This document shows positions 1 to 9,414 of a stretch of DNA of 44,255 bases, in pieces. Under the pieces are notes generated by a model. That model did no database searches, had not been told where the DNA came from, and saw nothing but the letters and a program-made list of their open reading frames with translations. Location of the stretch: NCBI GenBank assembly GCA_016194335.1, contig JACQBR010000012.1, positions 69,448 through 113,702 of the forward strand, written 5' to 3'. Position 1 is the first letter of the stretch. Every line of letters begins with the position of its first letter. The stretch is from Microcaldota archaeon (GTDB lineage Archaea; Micrarchaeota; Micrarchaeia; Norongarragalinales; UBA97). The position numbers and the translations under genes were made by a program.

Positions 1-1
1 G

Positions 2-640
2 ACGCCGACCACTCTGGTGGTGCAGGACTTCTTCTCCCACGAGGGGCTTTCGGTCGAGAAGACGCTGCGCCGCGCGCACCTGCTTGCAAGCGGGATGTGC
101 GAAGACCTTCTTGGGGCGCTCTCAAGCGGGGACCGCCGCGCCGCCGCCGTGGTCATCGCGCGGGACGACGAGGTGGACCGGCTGCGCTTCCTCCTCCTCC
201 GCCAGCTCAACCTCGCGCTCAACGACTCCGCCCTGCTTGCCGCGCTCAACCTCAACACGCGGCAGTGCGTGAACTACGCCACGGTCGTCATCGACCTCGA
301 GAGGGTGGCGGACAAAATCACCAAAATCGCGAAGTACTACGCCGAACTGCCGTCAAAGGAGAGCGAGGCGACCAAAGAGCTGTTCAAGAAGCTGCTTGAG
401 CTCAACAGGAAGGTCTACGCCCTCTATTCCAACGCGGTCAAGGCGTTCCTCGGCAGGGACGCCGCGCTTGCCAACGCAGTCATCAGGGAAAAGGACGGGC
501 TGTTCTTCGCGCGCGTGGAGTTCGACAAGGGCTTCGCCGCCCATAAGGCGCCATACCAGTACAGCGTAATGCTGGATTCGCTGATGGAAATCGCCGAGCA
601 CTGCGCGGAAATCTCCGAAATCGCCATTGACGAAAGTTAA
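2..640 (+). CDS. PhoU-domain phosphate-uptake regulator, C-terminal part
   Basis: The reading frame is open to the left edge and has no convincing start, so the gene is cut by the window; the first GTG at 17 is probably internal. The visible 212 residues are almost wholly helical, with two PhoU-like three-helix segments and the acidic/aliphatic pattern LERVADKITKIAKYY typical of PhoU repeats. In archaea such domains usually follow an N-terminal AbrB-like DNA-binding domain and act as regulators of phosphate uptake; that domain would lie outside the window. The 3' end is followed by a NUDIX gene with its own promoter-like TATA box, so the two need not be co-transcribed. Family assignment is fairly secure; the role in phosphate control is inferred from family. 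Confidence 0.75.
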   Translation, partial: TPTTLVVQDFFSHEGLSVEKTLRRAHLLASGMCEDLLGALSSGDRRAAAVVIARDDEVDRLRFLLLRQLNLALNDSALLAALNLNTRQCVNYATVVIDLERVADKITKIAKYYAELPSKESEATKELFKKLLELNRKVYALYSNAVKAFLGRDAALANAVIREKDGLFFARVEFDKGFAAHKAPYQYSVMLDSLMEIAEHCAEISEIAIDES

Positions 641-751
641 CAGCCCTTTCTTCGCAAGCTCTTTAGCCTCGTCGGCCTGTTGGCCTCCTGCGGCACTCGC
701 TTGCTCGAAAGCCCTGGGGGAAAACGCTGGCGGAAATTATCAACTAACTGA

Positions 752-759
752 TTTTAACT
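752..759 (+). promoter_or_regulatory. BoxA/TATA for NUDIX gene
   Basis: TTTTAACT lies 24-31 nt before the ATG at 783, the spacing expected for a leaderless archaeal transcript. It supports 783 as the real start rather than upstream starts in the same frame. Confidence 0.45.
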
Positions 760-782
760 ACTTGCGCGCTAATTTCTCTCTC

Positions 783-1226
783 ATGCCATCCGAAAAATCC
801 GTCGGGATAATCCTGTTCAGCGTGAAGGGGGCAAAACCTGAGTTCCTCATCCTCCACTACAGGGCGGGCCACTGGAGCCTGCCTAAGGGCCACGCTGAGA
901 AAGGCGAGGGGGAGAGGCAGACTGCCCTGCGCGAGCTTAAGGAAGAGACGGGCATTTCAGGGGGGCAGATTGAATTTGCGGAGGGGTTCAGGGAGGGAAT
1001 AACCTATTCTTTCAAGAAGGGGGACGCAACCGTGCACAAGACGGCGGTTTTCTTCCTCGGCCGGCTCAAGAATCCCTCGGACGCGGCCAATGTGAAATTG
1101 AGCTCCGAGCACCAGGGGTTCGAATGGCTGCCCCTGCGGCAGGCGGAAAAAAGGCTCACTTACCAGACGGACCGGGAAGTGGTGGGGAAGGCGGCGGATG
1201 CAATCGAAGGGGCTACTTTCTCGTGA
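783..1226 (+). CDS. NUDIX hydrolase, Ap4A-hydrolase-like
   Basis: A 147-residue protein with a complete NUDIX box: Gly, five residues, Glu, then the RELKEETGI core (canonical REUxEExGU). The early segment WSLPKGHAEKGE resembles diadenosine tetraphosphate (Ap4A) and related dinucleoside polyphosphate hydrolases. Such enzymes split nucleoside diphosphates linked to another moiety, using metal ions bound by the box glutamates. The frame is open upstream to 627, but the ATG at 783 fits the family N-terminus and has a TATA element at the right distance. The gene ends inside the 3' end of the convergent unknown gene, with a 14-nt overlap. Substrate is not determinable from sequence. Confidence 0.85.
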   Translation: MPSEKSVGIILFSVKGAKPEFLILHYRAGHWSLPKGHAEKGEGERQTALRELKEETGISGGQIEFAEGFREGITYSFKKGDATVHKTAVFFLGRLKNPSDAANVKLSSEHQGFEWLPLRQAEKRLTYQTDREVVGKAADAIEGATFS

Positions 1227-2076
1227 TGACCAGGACGTCGGCCTCGTGCCTCGCCCCATCCACAATCCGCCTCTCGATTGAAACGTGAAAATCCGTGCCG
1301 TCCTCCCATTTCTTGAGGAGCTCGAATTTAGAATCCCAACTGCGCAATTTTTCAATTGCCTCTTCGGCACCCCCATTGTGAAGCGTTGCAAGCCTTCTCG
1401 AAATAGCAAACCGCTCGTGAAGGTTATGGAGCGCGATTTTCGCCTCTGGCGGCCGCATCGTGTGCTCCCCGACTACCATCTCCCCGCCACTCTCGAGAGT
1501 TTCAAAGTAGTGGTTGAGATTGTCACCTATTTCCCTAAGCATGGCGCGCCGCTTCGCCTGCGGTCTTTCGCCAATGGCGCGGGCGACTTTTTCGCCAAAA
1601 ACGTTGAAAACCATCAAGTGGCGAATTGTTTGGGGCTTGAAGGGAAGCTCGTGTTCCATCGCGCCAACCTCGTAAACGTGGTGCCCCTGGTAGCGAAGGC
1701 CGTCGGTCCAGGGAAATCTTTTTACCACCGCGCCCTTGCCTAGCGTCTGGAAATACTGGTCGCGAAGGATTGACCTCAGCTCTTCCGGAAGGTGCTGTTC
1801 TACAGCTGCGCGCCCCCTAGTTGATTGGAGCAGCGCGGGGTTCGTGGGGATGTAAAAATGCGCGTCGGGATTCGCGCTCTTGTTGCGCTCAGCCAACCAT
1901 ACCGGATAATAAGTCATATTGGAATACTTCGGATTGGCCCGGAGTTCCACCGTGTAAACGCGCCGCTCGCCCGATGGTTTTGAAGCCGCCACAATGTCCC
2001 CCCTGCCAACAAGTGGGACGCCGCGGCATTTTAAGCCTTTGCAAGTGAGCGGCCGCTGCTGGTTGCAAAGAAGCAA
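1213..2076 (-). CDS. Hypothetical protein, possible nuclease-like N-terminus
   Basis: I do not recognise this family. The frame gives 287 residues from a TTG start. An Asp in GRGDIVAA followed by VELRAN about 17 residues later loosely resembles the acidic residue and E-x-K/R pattern of PD-(D/E)XK nucleases, but this is weak. A short Cys pair lies at the N-terminus, in a part that may not be translated. The middle is rich in His, Arg and aromatic residues (RYQGHHVYEVGAMEHE). Single gene, convergent with the NUDIX gene. The start is uncertain, and a later GTG could be used. Coding is supported by length and by protein-like composition with no repeats. Confidence 0.6.
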   Translation of the reverse strand: MLLCNQQRPLTCKGLKCRGVPLVGRGDIVAASKPSGERRVYTVELRANPKYSNMTYYPVWLAERNKSANPDAHFYIPTNPALLQSTRGRAAVEQHLPEELRSILRDQYFQTLGKGAVVKRFPWTDGLRYQGHHVYEVGAMEHELPFKPQTIRHLMVFNVFGEKVARAIGERPQAKRRAMLREIGDNLNHYFETLESGGEMVVGEHTMRPPEAKIALHNLHERFAISRRLATLHNGGAEEAIEKLRSWDSKFELLKKWEDGTDFHVSIERRIVDGARHEADVLVITRK

Positions 2077-2223
2077 AATCAGAAGCTACCTTGCTCTTCA
2101 CCGCCTCTCGGCTCAGGCTGGGGCAACCTCATCACGAAAGTAGTATTGGCAGGGAGTTTCTTAAAAGCCCCCATGTCCCGAAGGGACTTTGGCCTTGGCC
2201 CCGCCCTGCCTCCCCCCTTACCG

Positions 2224-2232
2224 TTTTAATAA
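2224..2232 (+). promoter_or_regulatory. BoxA/TATA for moxR1
   Basis: TTTTAATAA sits 23-31 nt before the ATG at 2255, which argues for that ATG and a leaderless message. Confidence 0.45.
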
Positions 2233-2254
2233 TTCCGTTTCCCTAATTCCGCAC

Positions 2255-3241
2255 ATGGTTGATGAGGCCCTCGTTGCGCGCGCGTATTATTCGCTTTTGA
2301 ACAAGGCGCGGGTGGAAGCGGGAAAGGTCGTAGTCGGGCAGCAGGACGTGATTGACAAGCTCCTAGTTGCGCTTTTGGCCAACGGCCACGTTCTCGTCGA
2401 GGGAGTGCCGGGAATCGCCAAGACGCTGATGGTCCGCACGCTCGCAAGGATTTCAGGCTGCGACTTCAAGAGAATCCAGTTCACCCCCGACCTGCTTCCA
2501 AGCGACGTTCTCGGCGTGTCGATGTTCTCTCCCGACCGCGGCGCATACACGGTCAAGGGGCCGATTTTCGGAAATTTCGTGCTTGCCGACGAAATCAACC
2601 GCGCCTCGCCAAAGGTGCAGACCGCACTGCTGGAGGCCATGCAGGAAAGGCAGGTGACCATTGCGGGAGAGACGATGCCGCTGCCCAAGCCCTTCCTCGT
2701 GATGGCCACGCAAAACCCGCTCGAGCAGTTGGGCACCTACCCCCTGCCTTACGCCGAGCTGGACCGCTTCCTCTTCAAGATTCTCGTCAACTACACGGGC
2801 GTGGAGGACGAGCAGAAAATCCTGCACAAGAACGTATCCCTCGCGGGCTTTGAGGAATTCGGAGTCGAACCCGTCCTCAGCGCGGAAAAGATACTTTCGA
2901 TGCAGGAAATCGTCTCGCAAGTGAGGACCCCGCCCGCCGTGATGGCGTACATCACCTCAATCGTGGACATCACCAGGAAGCCGAAGGGAAGCGGGCTTAA
3001 ATTCTCAACCTACGTCGATTACGGCGTTTCCACGCGCGCCACCCTCGCCCTCTACCGCGCGAGCAAGGCCAAGGCATTCATCGAGGCGAAGACCGAAGTG
3101 GGCGTGGAGCACGTGAGGGCCGTGGCGCACGACGTGCTGCGCCACAGGCTCAACCTCAACTACCAGGGGCAGGTGGAAAAAATCGACATCCGGCAGGTGA
3201 TTGGCGACGTGATTTCCAAGGCCGAGTCGAGGGCGGGATGA
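2255..3241 (+). CDS. MoxR-family AAA+ ATPase (intact)
   Basis: A 328-residue MoxR AAA+ ATPase. Walker A is GVPGIAKT (residues 50-57), Walker B is FVLADEIN with the catalytic DE at 112-113, and sensor 1 lies in FLVMATQNP. The C-terminal lid domain with the GVSTRATLAL segment is complete. MoxR proteins form hexameric rings that act as chaperones in maturing metal-dependent or von Willebrand A-domain protein complexes. The start at 2255 fits the family length and the TATA box; an upstream in-frame start at 2189 would add 22 non-conserved residues. Only 25 nt separate it from a second, degenerate MoxR gene, so the two are probably one operon and may form a mixed ring. No VWA or DUF58 partner gene follows, which is the common context elsewhere. 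Confidence 0.92.
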   Translation: MVDEALVARAYYSLLNKARVEAGKVVVGQQDVIDKLLVALLANGHVLVEGVPGIAKTLMVRTLARISGCDFKRIQFTPDLLPSDVLGVSMFSPDRGAYTVKGPIFGNFVLADEINRASPKVQTALLEAMQERQVTIAGETMPLPKPFLVMATQNPLEQLGTYPLPYAELDRFLFKILVNYTGVEDEQKILHKNVSLAGFEEFGVEPVLSAEKILSMQEIVSQVRTPPAVMAYITSIVDITRKPKGSGLKFSTYVDYGVSTRATLALYRASKAKAFIEAKTEVGVEHVRAVAHDVLRHRLNLNYQGQVEKIDIRQVIGDVISKAESRAG

Positions 3242-3266
3242 AAAACCGGGGGAAGCCGGGAATTCC

Positions 3267-4346
3267 ATGATGGTTAAAGAAATGCCCGAACTTTTTTCGC
3301 AGAACGCGGGGAGCGGCGCCGTTGCGGCCTCGGTGCAGGAGGCAAAGCCCTCCGCCACGGCTGGGGAAAACGACCCGAAGGAGCTTTTCGCCCGCGCGGT
3401 GAGGCTGGTGAGCTCCGTGCGCAAGGAGGCGGAACGGGCCATCGTGAACCAGAAGAACGTGGTGGACGGCATCCTCATGGCCCTCGCCTGCGACGGCCAC
3501 GTGCTCGTCGAGGGAATGCCGGGGGAGGGGAAGGTGTTCATCGCCAAGACCCTCAGCAGGATTTCGGGATGCGGCTTCAAGAGAATCCAGTTCACCCCCG
3601 ACTTGCTGCCCACCGACCTCATCGGCATCACGACCTACCAGAAGGAAAAAGGATTCTATTTCGTCCCCGGCCCCATTTTCGCAAACGTCGTCCTTGCAAA
3701 CGGGATCAACCGCGCGCCGCAGAAGGTGCAGAGCGCGCTGCTCGAGGCGATGCAGGAGAGGCAGGTGACCGTGGGGCTGGAGACTCACATGCTTCCAAGC
3801 CCGTTCTTCGTCGTCGCGACGCAAAACCCCGTCGAATCTCTGGGGAGCTACCCGCTTCCCGAAGCGCAGCTCGACCGCTTCATCTTCAAAATCATCGCGG
3901 AGTACAACGACGAGGAGAACGAGCGGAAGATTCTGGACATGTTCGAAAGCGATTCGGTGGTGCCGCTTGAGGAAATCCGGCCGGTGCTCAACGCGCAGAA
4001 AATCCTCGAGTTGCAGACTGCGGTGAAGGGCATCACCATCAACGAGGCGACGGAGAAGTACATCGTCTCCCTCATCGACGCCACCCGCAACCCGGGGCGC
4101 TACGGGCTCAAAAGCGCCAGTTTCATCCAGTGGGGCGCCTCCCCCCGCGCGAGCATCGCCCTTTACATCGGCGCGAAGGCCGACGCGCTCTTCCACGGGA
4201 AGAACTACGCCACGCCCCAGAACGTGAAGAACGTCGCGCAACACGCACTTCGCCACCGCATCCTCCTCAATTACGAGGGCCAGGCGGCGAAGGCGACGCC
4301 GGAAGGCGTCATCGAAGAGCTCATAGCGAGGATTCCCATACCGTAG
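3267..4346 (+). CDS. MoxR-family paralogue lacking ATPase residues
   Basis: A 359-residue paralogue of the preceding gene, closely similar along the AAA+ core (for example FKRIQFTPDLLP in both). The Walker A threonine is lost: GMPGEGKV (83-90) instead of GxPGxAKT. The Walker B acidic pair is lost too: VVLANGIN, where Asn145-Gly146 replace Asp-Glu. An extra N-terminal stretch of about 40 residues rich in Ala, Glu and Ser precedes the domain. The rest of the fold, including the sensor segment VVATQNP and the lid, is intact and the frame is unbroken, so this looks like a maintained, non-hydrolysing subunit rather than a decaying gene. A structural or regulatory partner of MoxR1 is inference. Tandem ATG codons (3267, 3270) leave the exact start open. 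Confidence 0.88.
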   Translation: MMVKEMPELFSQNAGSGAVAASVQEAKPSATAGENDPKELFARAVRLVSSVRKEAERAIVNQKNVVDGILMALACDGHVLVEGMPGEGKVFIAKTLSRISGCGFKRIQFTPDLLPTDLIGITTYQKEKGFYFVPGPIFANVVLANGINRAPQKVQSALLEAMQERQVTVGLETHMLPSPFFVVATQNPVESLGSYPLPEAQLDRFIFKIIAEYNDEENERKILDMFESDSVVPLEEIRPVLNAQKILELQTAVKGITINEATEKYIVSLIDATRNPGRYGLKSASFIQWGASPRASIALYIGAKADALFHGKNYATPQNVKNVAQHALRHRILLNYEGQAAKATPEGVIEELIARIPIP

Positions 4347-4441
4347 GGCTGGGGGCACTACCGAAAAACTCACTGCAGAAATTCCCGCACCGTAGGTTGG
4401 GCATTGCCGAAGAGCTCATAACAAGGATTCCCACGCCGTAA
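4313..4441 (+). repeat. Three degenerate copies of the moxR2 3' end
   Basis: The last 34 nt of the second MoxR gene (4313-4346, including the stop) recur in diverged form at 4362-4395 and 4408-4441, each copy again ending in an in-phase TAG or TAA. Spacers GGCTGGGGGCACTAC and GTTGGGCATTGC are also related, giving a unit of about 46-49 bp. This is a small tandem duplication of a gene tail. Confidence 0.8.
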
Positions 4442-5608
<1,167 letters not shown>

Positions 5609-5702
5609 GCACCTCCCCCATTCACTTGCCAAAGCCCTCCTGAAGTCTTCAAACCTCCAAAAAGGCGGACAAAAAGCACCCGCCCTCCCCGCTGCAAAGC
5701 CG

Positions 5703-5710
5703 ATAAATAT
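5703..5710 (+). promoter_or_regulatory. BoxA/TATA for pgk
   Basis: ATAAATAT lies 33-40 nt before the ATG at 5743, implying a very short leader and an independent transcript from the upstream GAPDH gene. Confidence 0.45.
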
Positions 5711-5742
5711 CCGTCTGCCCATAATAATTGGTGGCCGGAAAA

Positions 5743-6999
5743 ATGGCAGAGTTGATATCGCTGGAACAATTTCCCAACGTGAGGGGCAAGACCGTGCTAT
5801 TGCGGCTTGACGTCAATACCAGCGTTGACCCCGTTACGAAAAAGCCCCAGGGCAGCCCGAGGCTCGAGGCCGCCGCGTCCAACATCAAGCTGCTCGCGGG
5901 CAAGGGCGCCAAGGTAGTCGCCTGCGGCCACCAGGGGCAGGCGGGAAAGCCCGATTTCACCTCGCTTAAAGAGCACGCCGCAATCCTCGGCAGGCTTTCG
6001 GGAATCAAAATCAGGTTCGCAAACGACCCGAAAGTGGTGTCGCCAAAGACGCTTGACGAGGTCAGGAGCCTCAGGCAGGGTGAGGTGCTTCTGCTGGAAA
6101 ACCTGCGGTTCAATCCCGACGAGGCGGTCGTGAAGCCGATGGCCGAGCATGCGAAGGGCGAGTTGGTCAAGGCGCTCGCGCCCCTGGCCGACATTTACGT
6201 CAACGACGCTTTTTCAGTCTCCCACCGCTCGCACGCCTCAATCGTGGGATTTCCCGCGCTCCTCCCTTCCGCAATGGGCCCGCTGTTCGAGAAGGAATAC
6301 GGCAACGCAACCAAGGCCGTGAGCAAGACCGTCCACCCCGTCTTCTACTACCTCGGCGGCGCGAAGGCCGAGGATTACGTCGGGGTGATGCGCAACGCGC
6401 TTGAAAAGCAGGTTGTGGACAAGATTTACACCAGCGGCATCATCGGCAACCTCTGCCTCATAGCGCGGGGGAACAAGCTGCCCGAGCCGACGATGAGATA
6501 CCTGCGCGAGAAGGGATACCTCGACAAGCTCCTCCTACCCATACGCGACCTCATCGCGCAGTACAACGAGTTCATCGAAACGCCCTTCGACTTCGCCTAC
6601 GAGGAGAACGGCGTCCGCAAGGAAGTGATGCTGAGTGCCCTCCCTGCCATCAACGCCGAAATCGGCGACGTGGGGATGAAGACGGCGCGCAAGTATTCCA
6701 ACGCGATGATGAAGGCGAACACGGTCTTCCTCAAGGGCCCGCCGGGGGTTTACGAAAAGCCCGCTTTCGAGCACGGGACGCGGACGATGTTCGCCGCGCT
6801 TGCAAACACCAAGGCATTCACGCTCCTCGGCGGCGGAAACTCCACCGACGCCTTCGCGCGCTTCGGCATCGACGCGGCCAGGGTGAAGGCCATCTCCCTC
6901 TCGGGAGGCGCGCTGCTCGAGTTCATGCAGGGAAAGGAACTGCCCGGAATCGCCGCGCTTGCCTACGCGTCGAAAAAATTCGGGAACAGGATGAATTAG
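5743..6999 (+). CDS. pgk: Phosphoglycerate kinase
   Basis: Transfers phosphate between 1,3-bisphosphoglycerate and ADP. The 418-residue protein carries the N-terminal substrate-domain motif LLRLDVNT, the archaeal-style GHQGQAGKPDF segment, LLLENLRFNP, the NDAFSVSHRSHASIVGF signature and the C-terminal nucleotide-domain glycine-rich LLGGGNSTDAF. Length is normal. The FYYLGGAKAEDY stretch matches the usual VLGGAKxxDK region but with altered residues. It lies 134 nt after GAPDH in the same direction with its own TATA box. In-frame GTG 5728 is an alternative start, but ATG 5743 matches the family better. Confidence 0.95.
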   Translation: MAELISLEQFPNVRGKTVLLRLDVNTSVDPVTKKPQGSPRLEAAASNIKLLAGKGAKVVACGHQGQAGKPDFTSLKEHAAILGRLSGIKIRFANDPKVVSPKTLDEVRSLRQGEVLLLENLRFNPDEAVVKPMAEHAKGELVKALAPLADIYVNDAFSVSHRSHASIVGFPALLPSAMGPLFEKEYGNATKAVSKTVHPVFYYLGGAKAEDYVGVMRNALEKQVVDKIYTSGIIGNLCLIARGNKLPEPTMRYLREKGYLDKLLLPIRDLIAQYNEFIETPFDFAYEENGVRKEVMLSALPAINAEIGDVGMKTARKYSNAMMKANTVFLKGPPGVYEKPAFEHGTRTMFAALANTKAFTLLGGGNSTDAFARFGIDAARVKAISLSGGALLEFMQGKELPGIAALAYASKKFGNRMN

Positions 7000-7028
7000 G
7001 AGGATTACGGAAGAAGCCCTTCCCCCCG

Positions 7029-7835
7029 TCAACGCAGGTGCGGCTTGTTTCTCCTCTCTTTCCCGAGAATCTCGGCAATCCTTCCCGCAACCTTCCCTCT
7101 GGGAATGCCTCTCCCCAACGCCCGCCTTTTCAACTCCCACAGCCTCTTGGCGAGCTGTCCCCTCTCGGAAAGCATTGCGTCCGTGGAGTTTATCTGCTCC
7201 TGCTGATGAATCCTCCCCTTCCGATAGGCCTTCAACGATTCGAACCACACGCCAGGGACATCGTGGCTGAGGAGGTGGTTCAATGCGGTTTCAGCCCCGA
7301 ACTGCTGCATCAGCGCCTCAATCTTCTCCGCCTTCCTGCCGCCCTTGAAAAGCGGGTGCAACGCCGCCAATCGGATTGCGCGCTCGCCGTTGAGGCTGGG
7401 AATGGCGACCATGCCCCCCTCGATTTTGCGTCCAATCGCCATATTCGACTTGCAGCCTGATGGAAACACGTGTTGCAGGCTCTCCACCAGCCCGTTGATG
7501 CGGCCGGGCGTCAAGTTCACCACGTCAGCGTCAATGGTGACTGCAACCTCCGCCCCTTTCCCGTGCGCGTGGCGAAAACCCGCAATGAGGGCGGCGCCCT
7601 TGCCGGCATTTTGGCCGGAGGGATGCGAGTTGATTATTTGGAAGCCTTCGCGCATGACGTGATCCTCGCCGCCGTCTTTGCTCCCGTCATTGACGAAAAC
7701 GACGCTCCTGTTGGCGGAATCCTCGGCAGTCCAGTTCTTGAGGGCCTTGAAAAAACCCGTCTTGCGGGAATTTCCAAAGCACTTGCGCTCGTTGAAGAAA
7801 GGGACGATTACCTCCGTTTTCAGGCCGGATGGCAT
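7029..7835 (-). CDS. Family 2 glycosyltransferase
   Basis: GT-A fold transferase: the N-terminal strand EVIVPFFNER, then VVFVNDGSKDG for nucleotide-sugar binding, a GKGAAL segment, and the metal-binding DxD-type motif TIDADV. The C-terminal third is basic and has no obvious membrane segment, so it is probably cytosolic or membrane-associated. Likely transfers a sugar to a lipid or surface acceptor; donor and acceptor are unknown. The start lies one base after the stop of the ZIP transporter on the same strand, so the two are almost surely co-transcribed, an unexpected pairing. Confidence 0.85.
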   Translation of the reverse strand: MPSGLKTEVIVPFFNERKCFGNSRKTGFFKALKNWTAEDSANRSVVFVNDGSKDGGEDHVMREGFQIINSHPSGQNAGKGAALIAGFRHAHGKGAEVAVTIDADVVNLTPGRINGLVESLQHVFPSGCKSNMAIGRKIEGGMVAIPSLNGERAIRLAALHPLFKGGRKAEKIEALMQQFGAETALNHLLSHDVPGVWFESLKAYRKGRIHQQEQINSTDAMLSERGQLAKRLWELKRRALGRGIPRGKVAGRIAEILGKERRNKPHLR

Positions 7836-7836
7836 A

Positions 7837-8547
7837 TTACAGCTTCACCAGCACTTCAATTGCGTAGAACGTAATTGCGCCGAGCAGCACGCTCGCGACT
7901 ACCTGGAGGTTGAAGCGCTTGTGCGCCTCGGGAAGAAGGTCGCTGGCCGCGATGTAGAGGAAGTCGCCGGCGACGAACGCCAGGAGGGGTGTCTTAAGCT
8001 CGGGAGGGAGGAGGAAAGCGAGCGCCGCGCCGATGGGATAGAGCGCCGCCTGCGCGCCGAGGGCCAAGAAAGTTTTTCTCCTGCCGAACTTCCCCTTGGC
8101 CATGAGGATGGCGGTGGTGATGCCCTGGGGAATCTCGTGGAGGATCACCGCGAGGGTGATGAGCACGCCCGTAAGCGGGTTGAGGACATAGCCCGCGGCA
8201 ATGCCCGCGCCGTCGACGATGTTGTCCGAGCTCATCCCGAATACCGCGACCCAACCGACGGCGTGGGAGTCGCACTCCTTCTCCCCGCACGAGTGGATCA
8301 TAATCAGCTTTTCCATCAGGTAGAACGAGAAGAAACCCAGCGCGAGCAGGGGGAAATTGGCCTCGACGCGTATTTCGGGAAGGATTTCGGCAAACACCAC
8401 AGCGAGCATCGCACCGGCGGAAAAGCCGATTATGTAGCGCGTGTCCACGTTGCGCACGCGGGTGTAGAGGGGGAGAAGGCCGCTGATGAAGTTGGATAGG
8501 CCCGCGGCAAGGGCGAGAAACACCTCTGCGAACGGAAGGAAGGCCAT
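7837..8547 (-). CDS. ZIP-family divalent metal transporter
   Basis: A 236-residue membrane protein with about eight hydrophobic segments. Diagnostic ZIP motifs are present: SSDNIVDGAGIAAG in the fourth helix, and ILHEIPQG in the fifth with the conserved His-Glu. A cytosolic-loop-like segment has Cys and His residues (HSCGEKECDSH), possibly metal-sensing. ZIP proteins bring Zn, Fe or Mn into the cytoplasm. The frame is open well upstream to 8727, but ATG 8547 gives the normal N-terminus; the upstream part is low-complexity intergenic DNA. First gene of a probable operon with the glycosyltransferase. Confidence 0.88.
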   Translation of the reverse strand: MAFLPFAEVFLALAAGLSNFISGLLPLYTRVRNVDTRYIIGFSAGAMLAVVFAEILPEIRVEANFPLLALGFFSFYLMEKLIMIHSCGEKECDSHAVGWVAVFGMSSDNIVDGAGIAAGYVLNPLTGVLITLAVILHEIPQGITTAILMAKGKFGRRKTFLALGAQAALYPIGAALAFLLPPELKTPLLAFVAGDFLYIAASDLLPEAHKRFNLQVVASVLLGAITFYAIEVLVKL

Positions 8548-8861
8548 CGGCTCGAGTAGATTAAGCCTGATTACCCATAATAAATAATCGGAATTGGGCC
8601 CGCGGGAAAAGGCGGGTGAAGAGGGAAGAAAAATGCCCGGGCGGGCACGGGACCCCTGCATCCGCCCTCGGGAGAGAGAAAAAGAAACAAGACAAGAGCC
8701 ACAGCCCGGAAGACGGTTCATAAACATCTGCCCGAAAAAAAAAACGGAAATATCTGCAAACCCGAAAAAAAGAACGGAACAAGCATCACTCCGGAAGAAA
8801 GAACGGAATCACCACAACCGCACGCGCTGATTGAAATGTCGCTCAGGCCCATCGCCGGCAC
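8548..8861. other. Gene-free, purine-rich intergenic stretch
   Basis: No credible gene. The + strand is strongly purine-biased from about 8605 to 8815. A short unit, an A-run followed by ACGGAA, recurs three times between about 8733 and 8807. Open frames here have simple Arg/Lys/Glu/Pro composition and are not convincing proteins. Confidence 0.6.
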
Positions 8862-9407
8862 GGGGACTTCAAGCACGACGTGGCCGGCTTTGAAGAGCGG
8901 GAAAAGAAAGTCGTGAGGGAATTCCTTTCAACGCTTGCAATGCCCGTGACGGTGGTGAAGGGAAACCACGACAGCATGCTTGAAAACTCCCCTCAACTCG
9001 CCCTCGCGCCTGCCGAAGGCCTCATCCTCAGGGATGGGAGAACAAGGTACGGGCTGTTCCACGGCCACGCGTGGCCCGCTCCCGCGCTTTTCAAAACGTC
9101 CGCGCTTCTTCTGGGAAACCTGCATCCAGTTTTCGAATTCCGCGACGGGATGGGAGGGGTCTACCGCGAGAAAGTCTGGCTTTCCGGAAAGATTGCATTG
9201 GGCGCGAGAAACAGGCAAATTGCCGAGCTGAAAGGCGTGAGAAAAGGGCAGAAGTTCGTGGTTTTTCCCGCCTATTCCAACCTCGTCGGCGGCGCGGCGG
9301 TGAACAATTGGGAGGAACCCCGGCAAATCGGCCCGCTGTTCCGCCACGGGCTGATAGATTTGGAAAAGACGGGCGTCACACTGCTCAACGGGGTGAAGGT
9401 GAAGTAA
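8862..9407 (+). pseudogene. Archaeal metallophosphoesterase (SbcD/Mre11-related), N-terminus lost
   Basis: Matches the archaeal phosphoesterase family linked with DNA processing: the GDFKH motif (just before the only usable start, GTG 8880), KGNHDSML with the GNHD metal site, and LFHGHAWP. The first conserved block, with the D-x-H metal ligands, is absent: the frame closes at a TGA at 8832 and the DNA upstream is low-complexity. The later GHxHP-type site reads GNLHP, so a metal-binding His is also changed. A protein from GTG 8880 would lack two metal ligands. Best read as a decaying gene whose 5' third was replaced by purine-rich DNA, although the remaining 180 codons are undisturbed. Confidence 0.75.
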
Positions 9408-9414
9408 AGCCTAA

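Noticed and set aside
8594-8830. Open frame of 78 codons in the purine-rich tract
   Set aside because: Composition is almost only Arg, Lys, Glu and Pro, as expected from purine-rich DNA; no start signal or homology.
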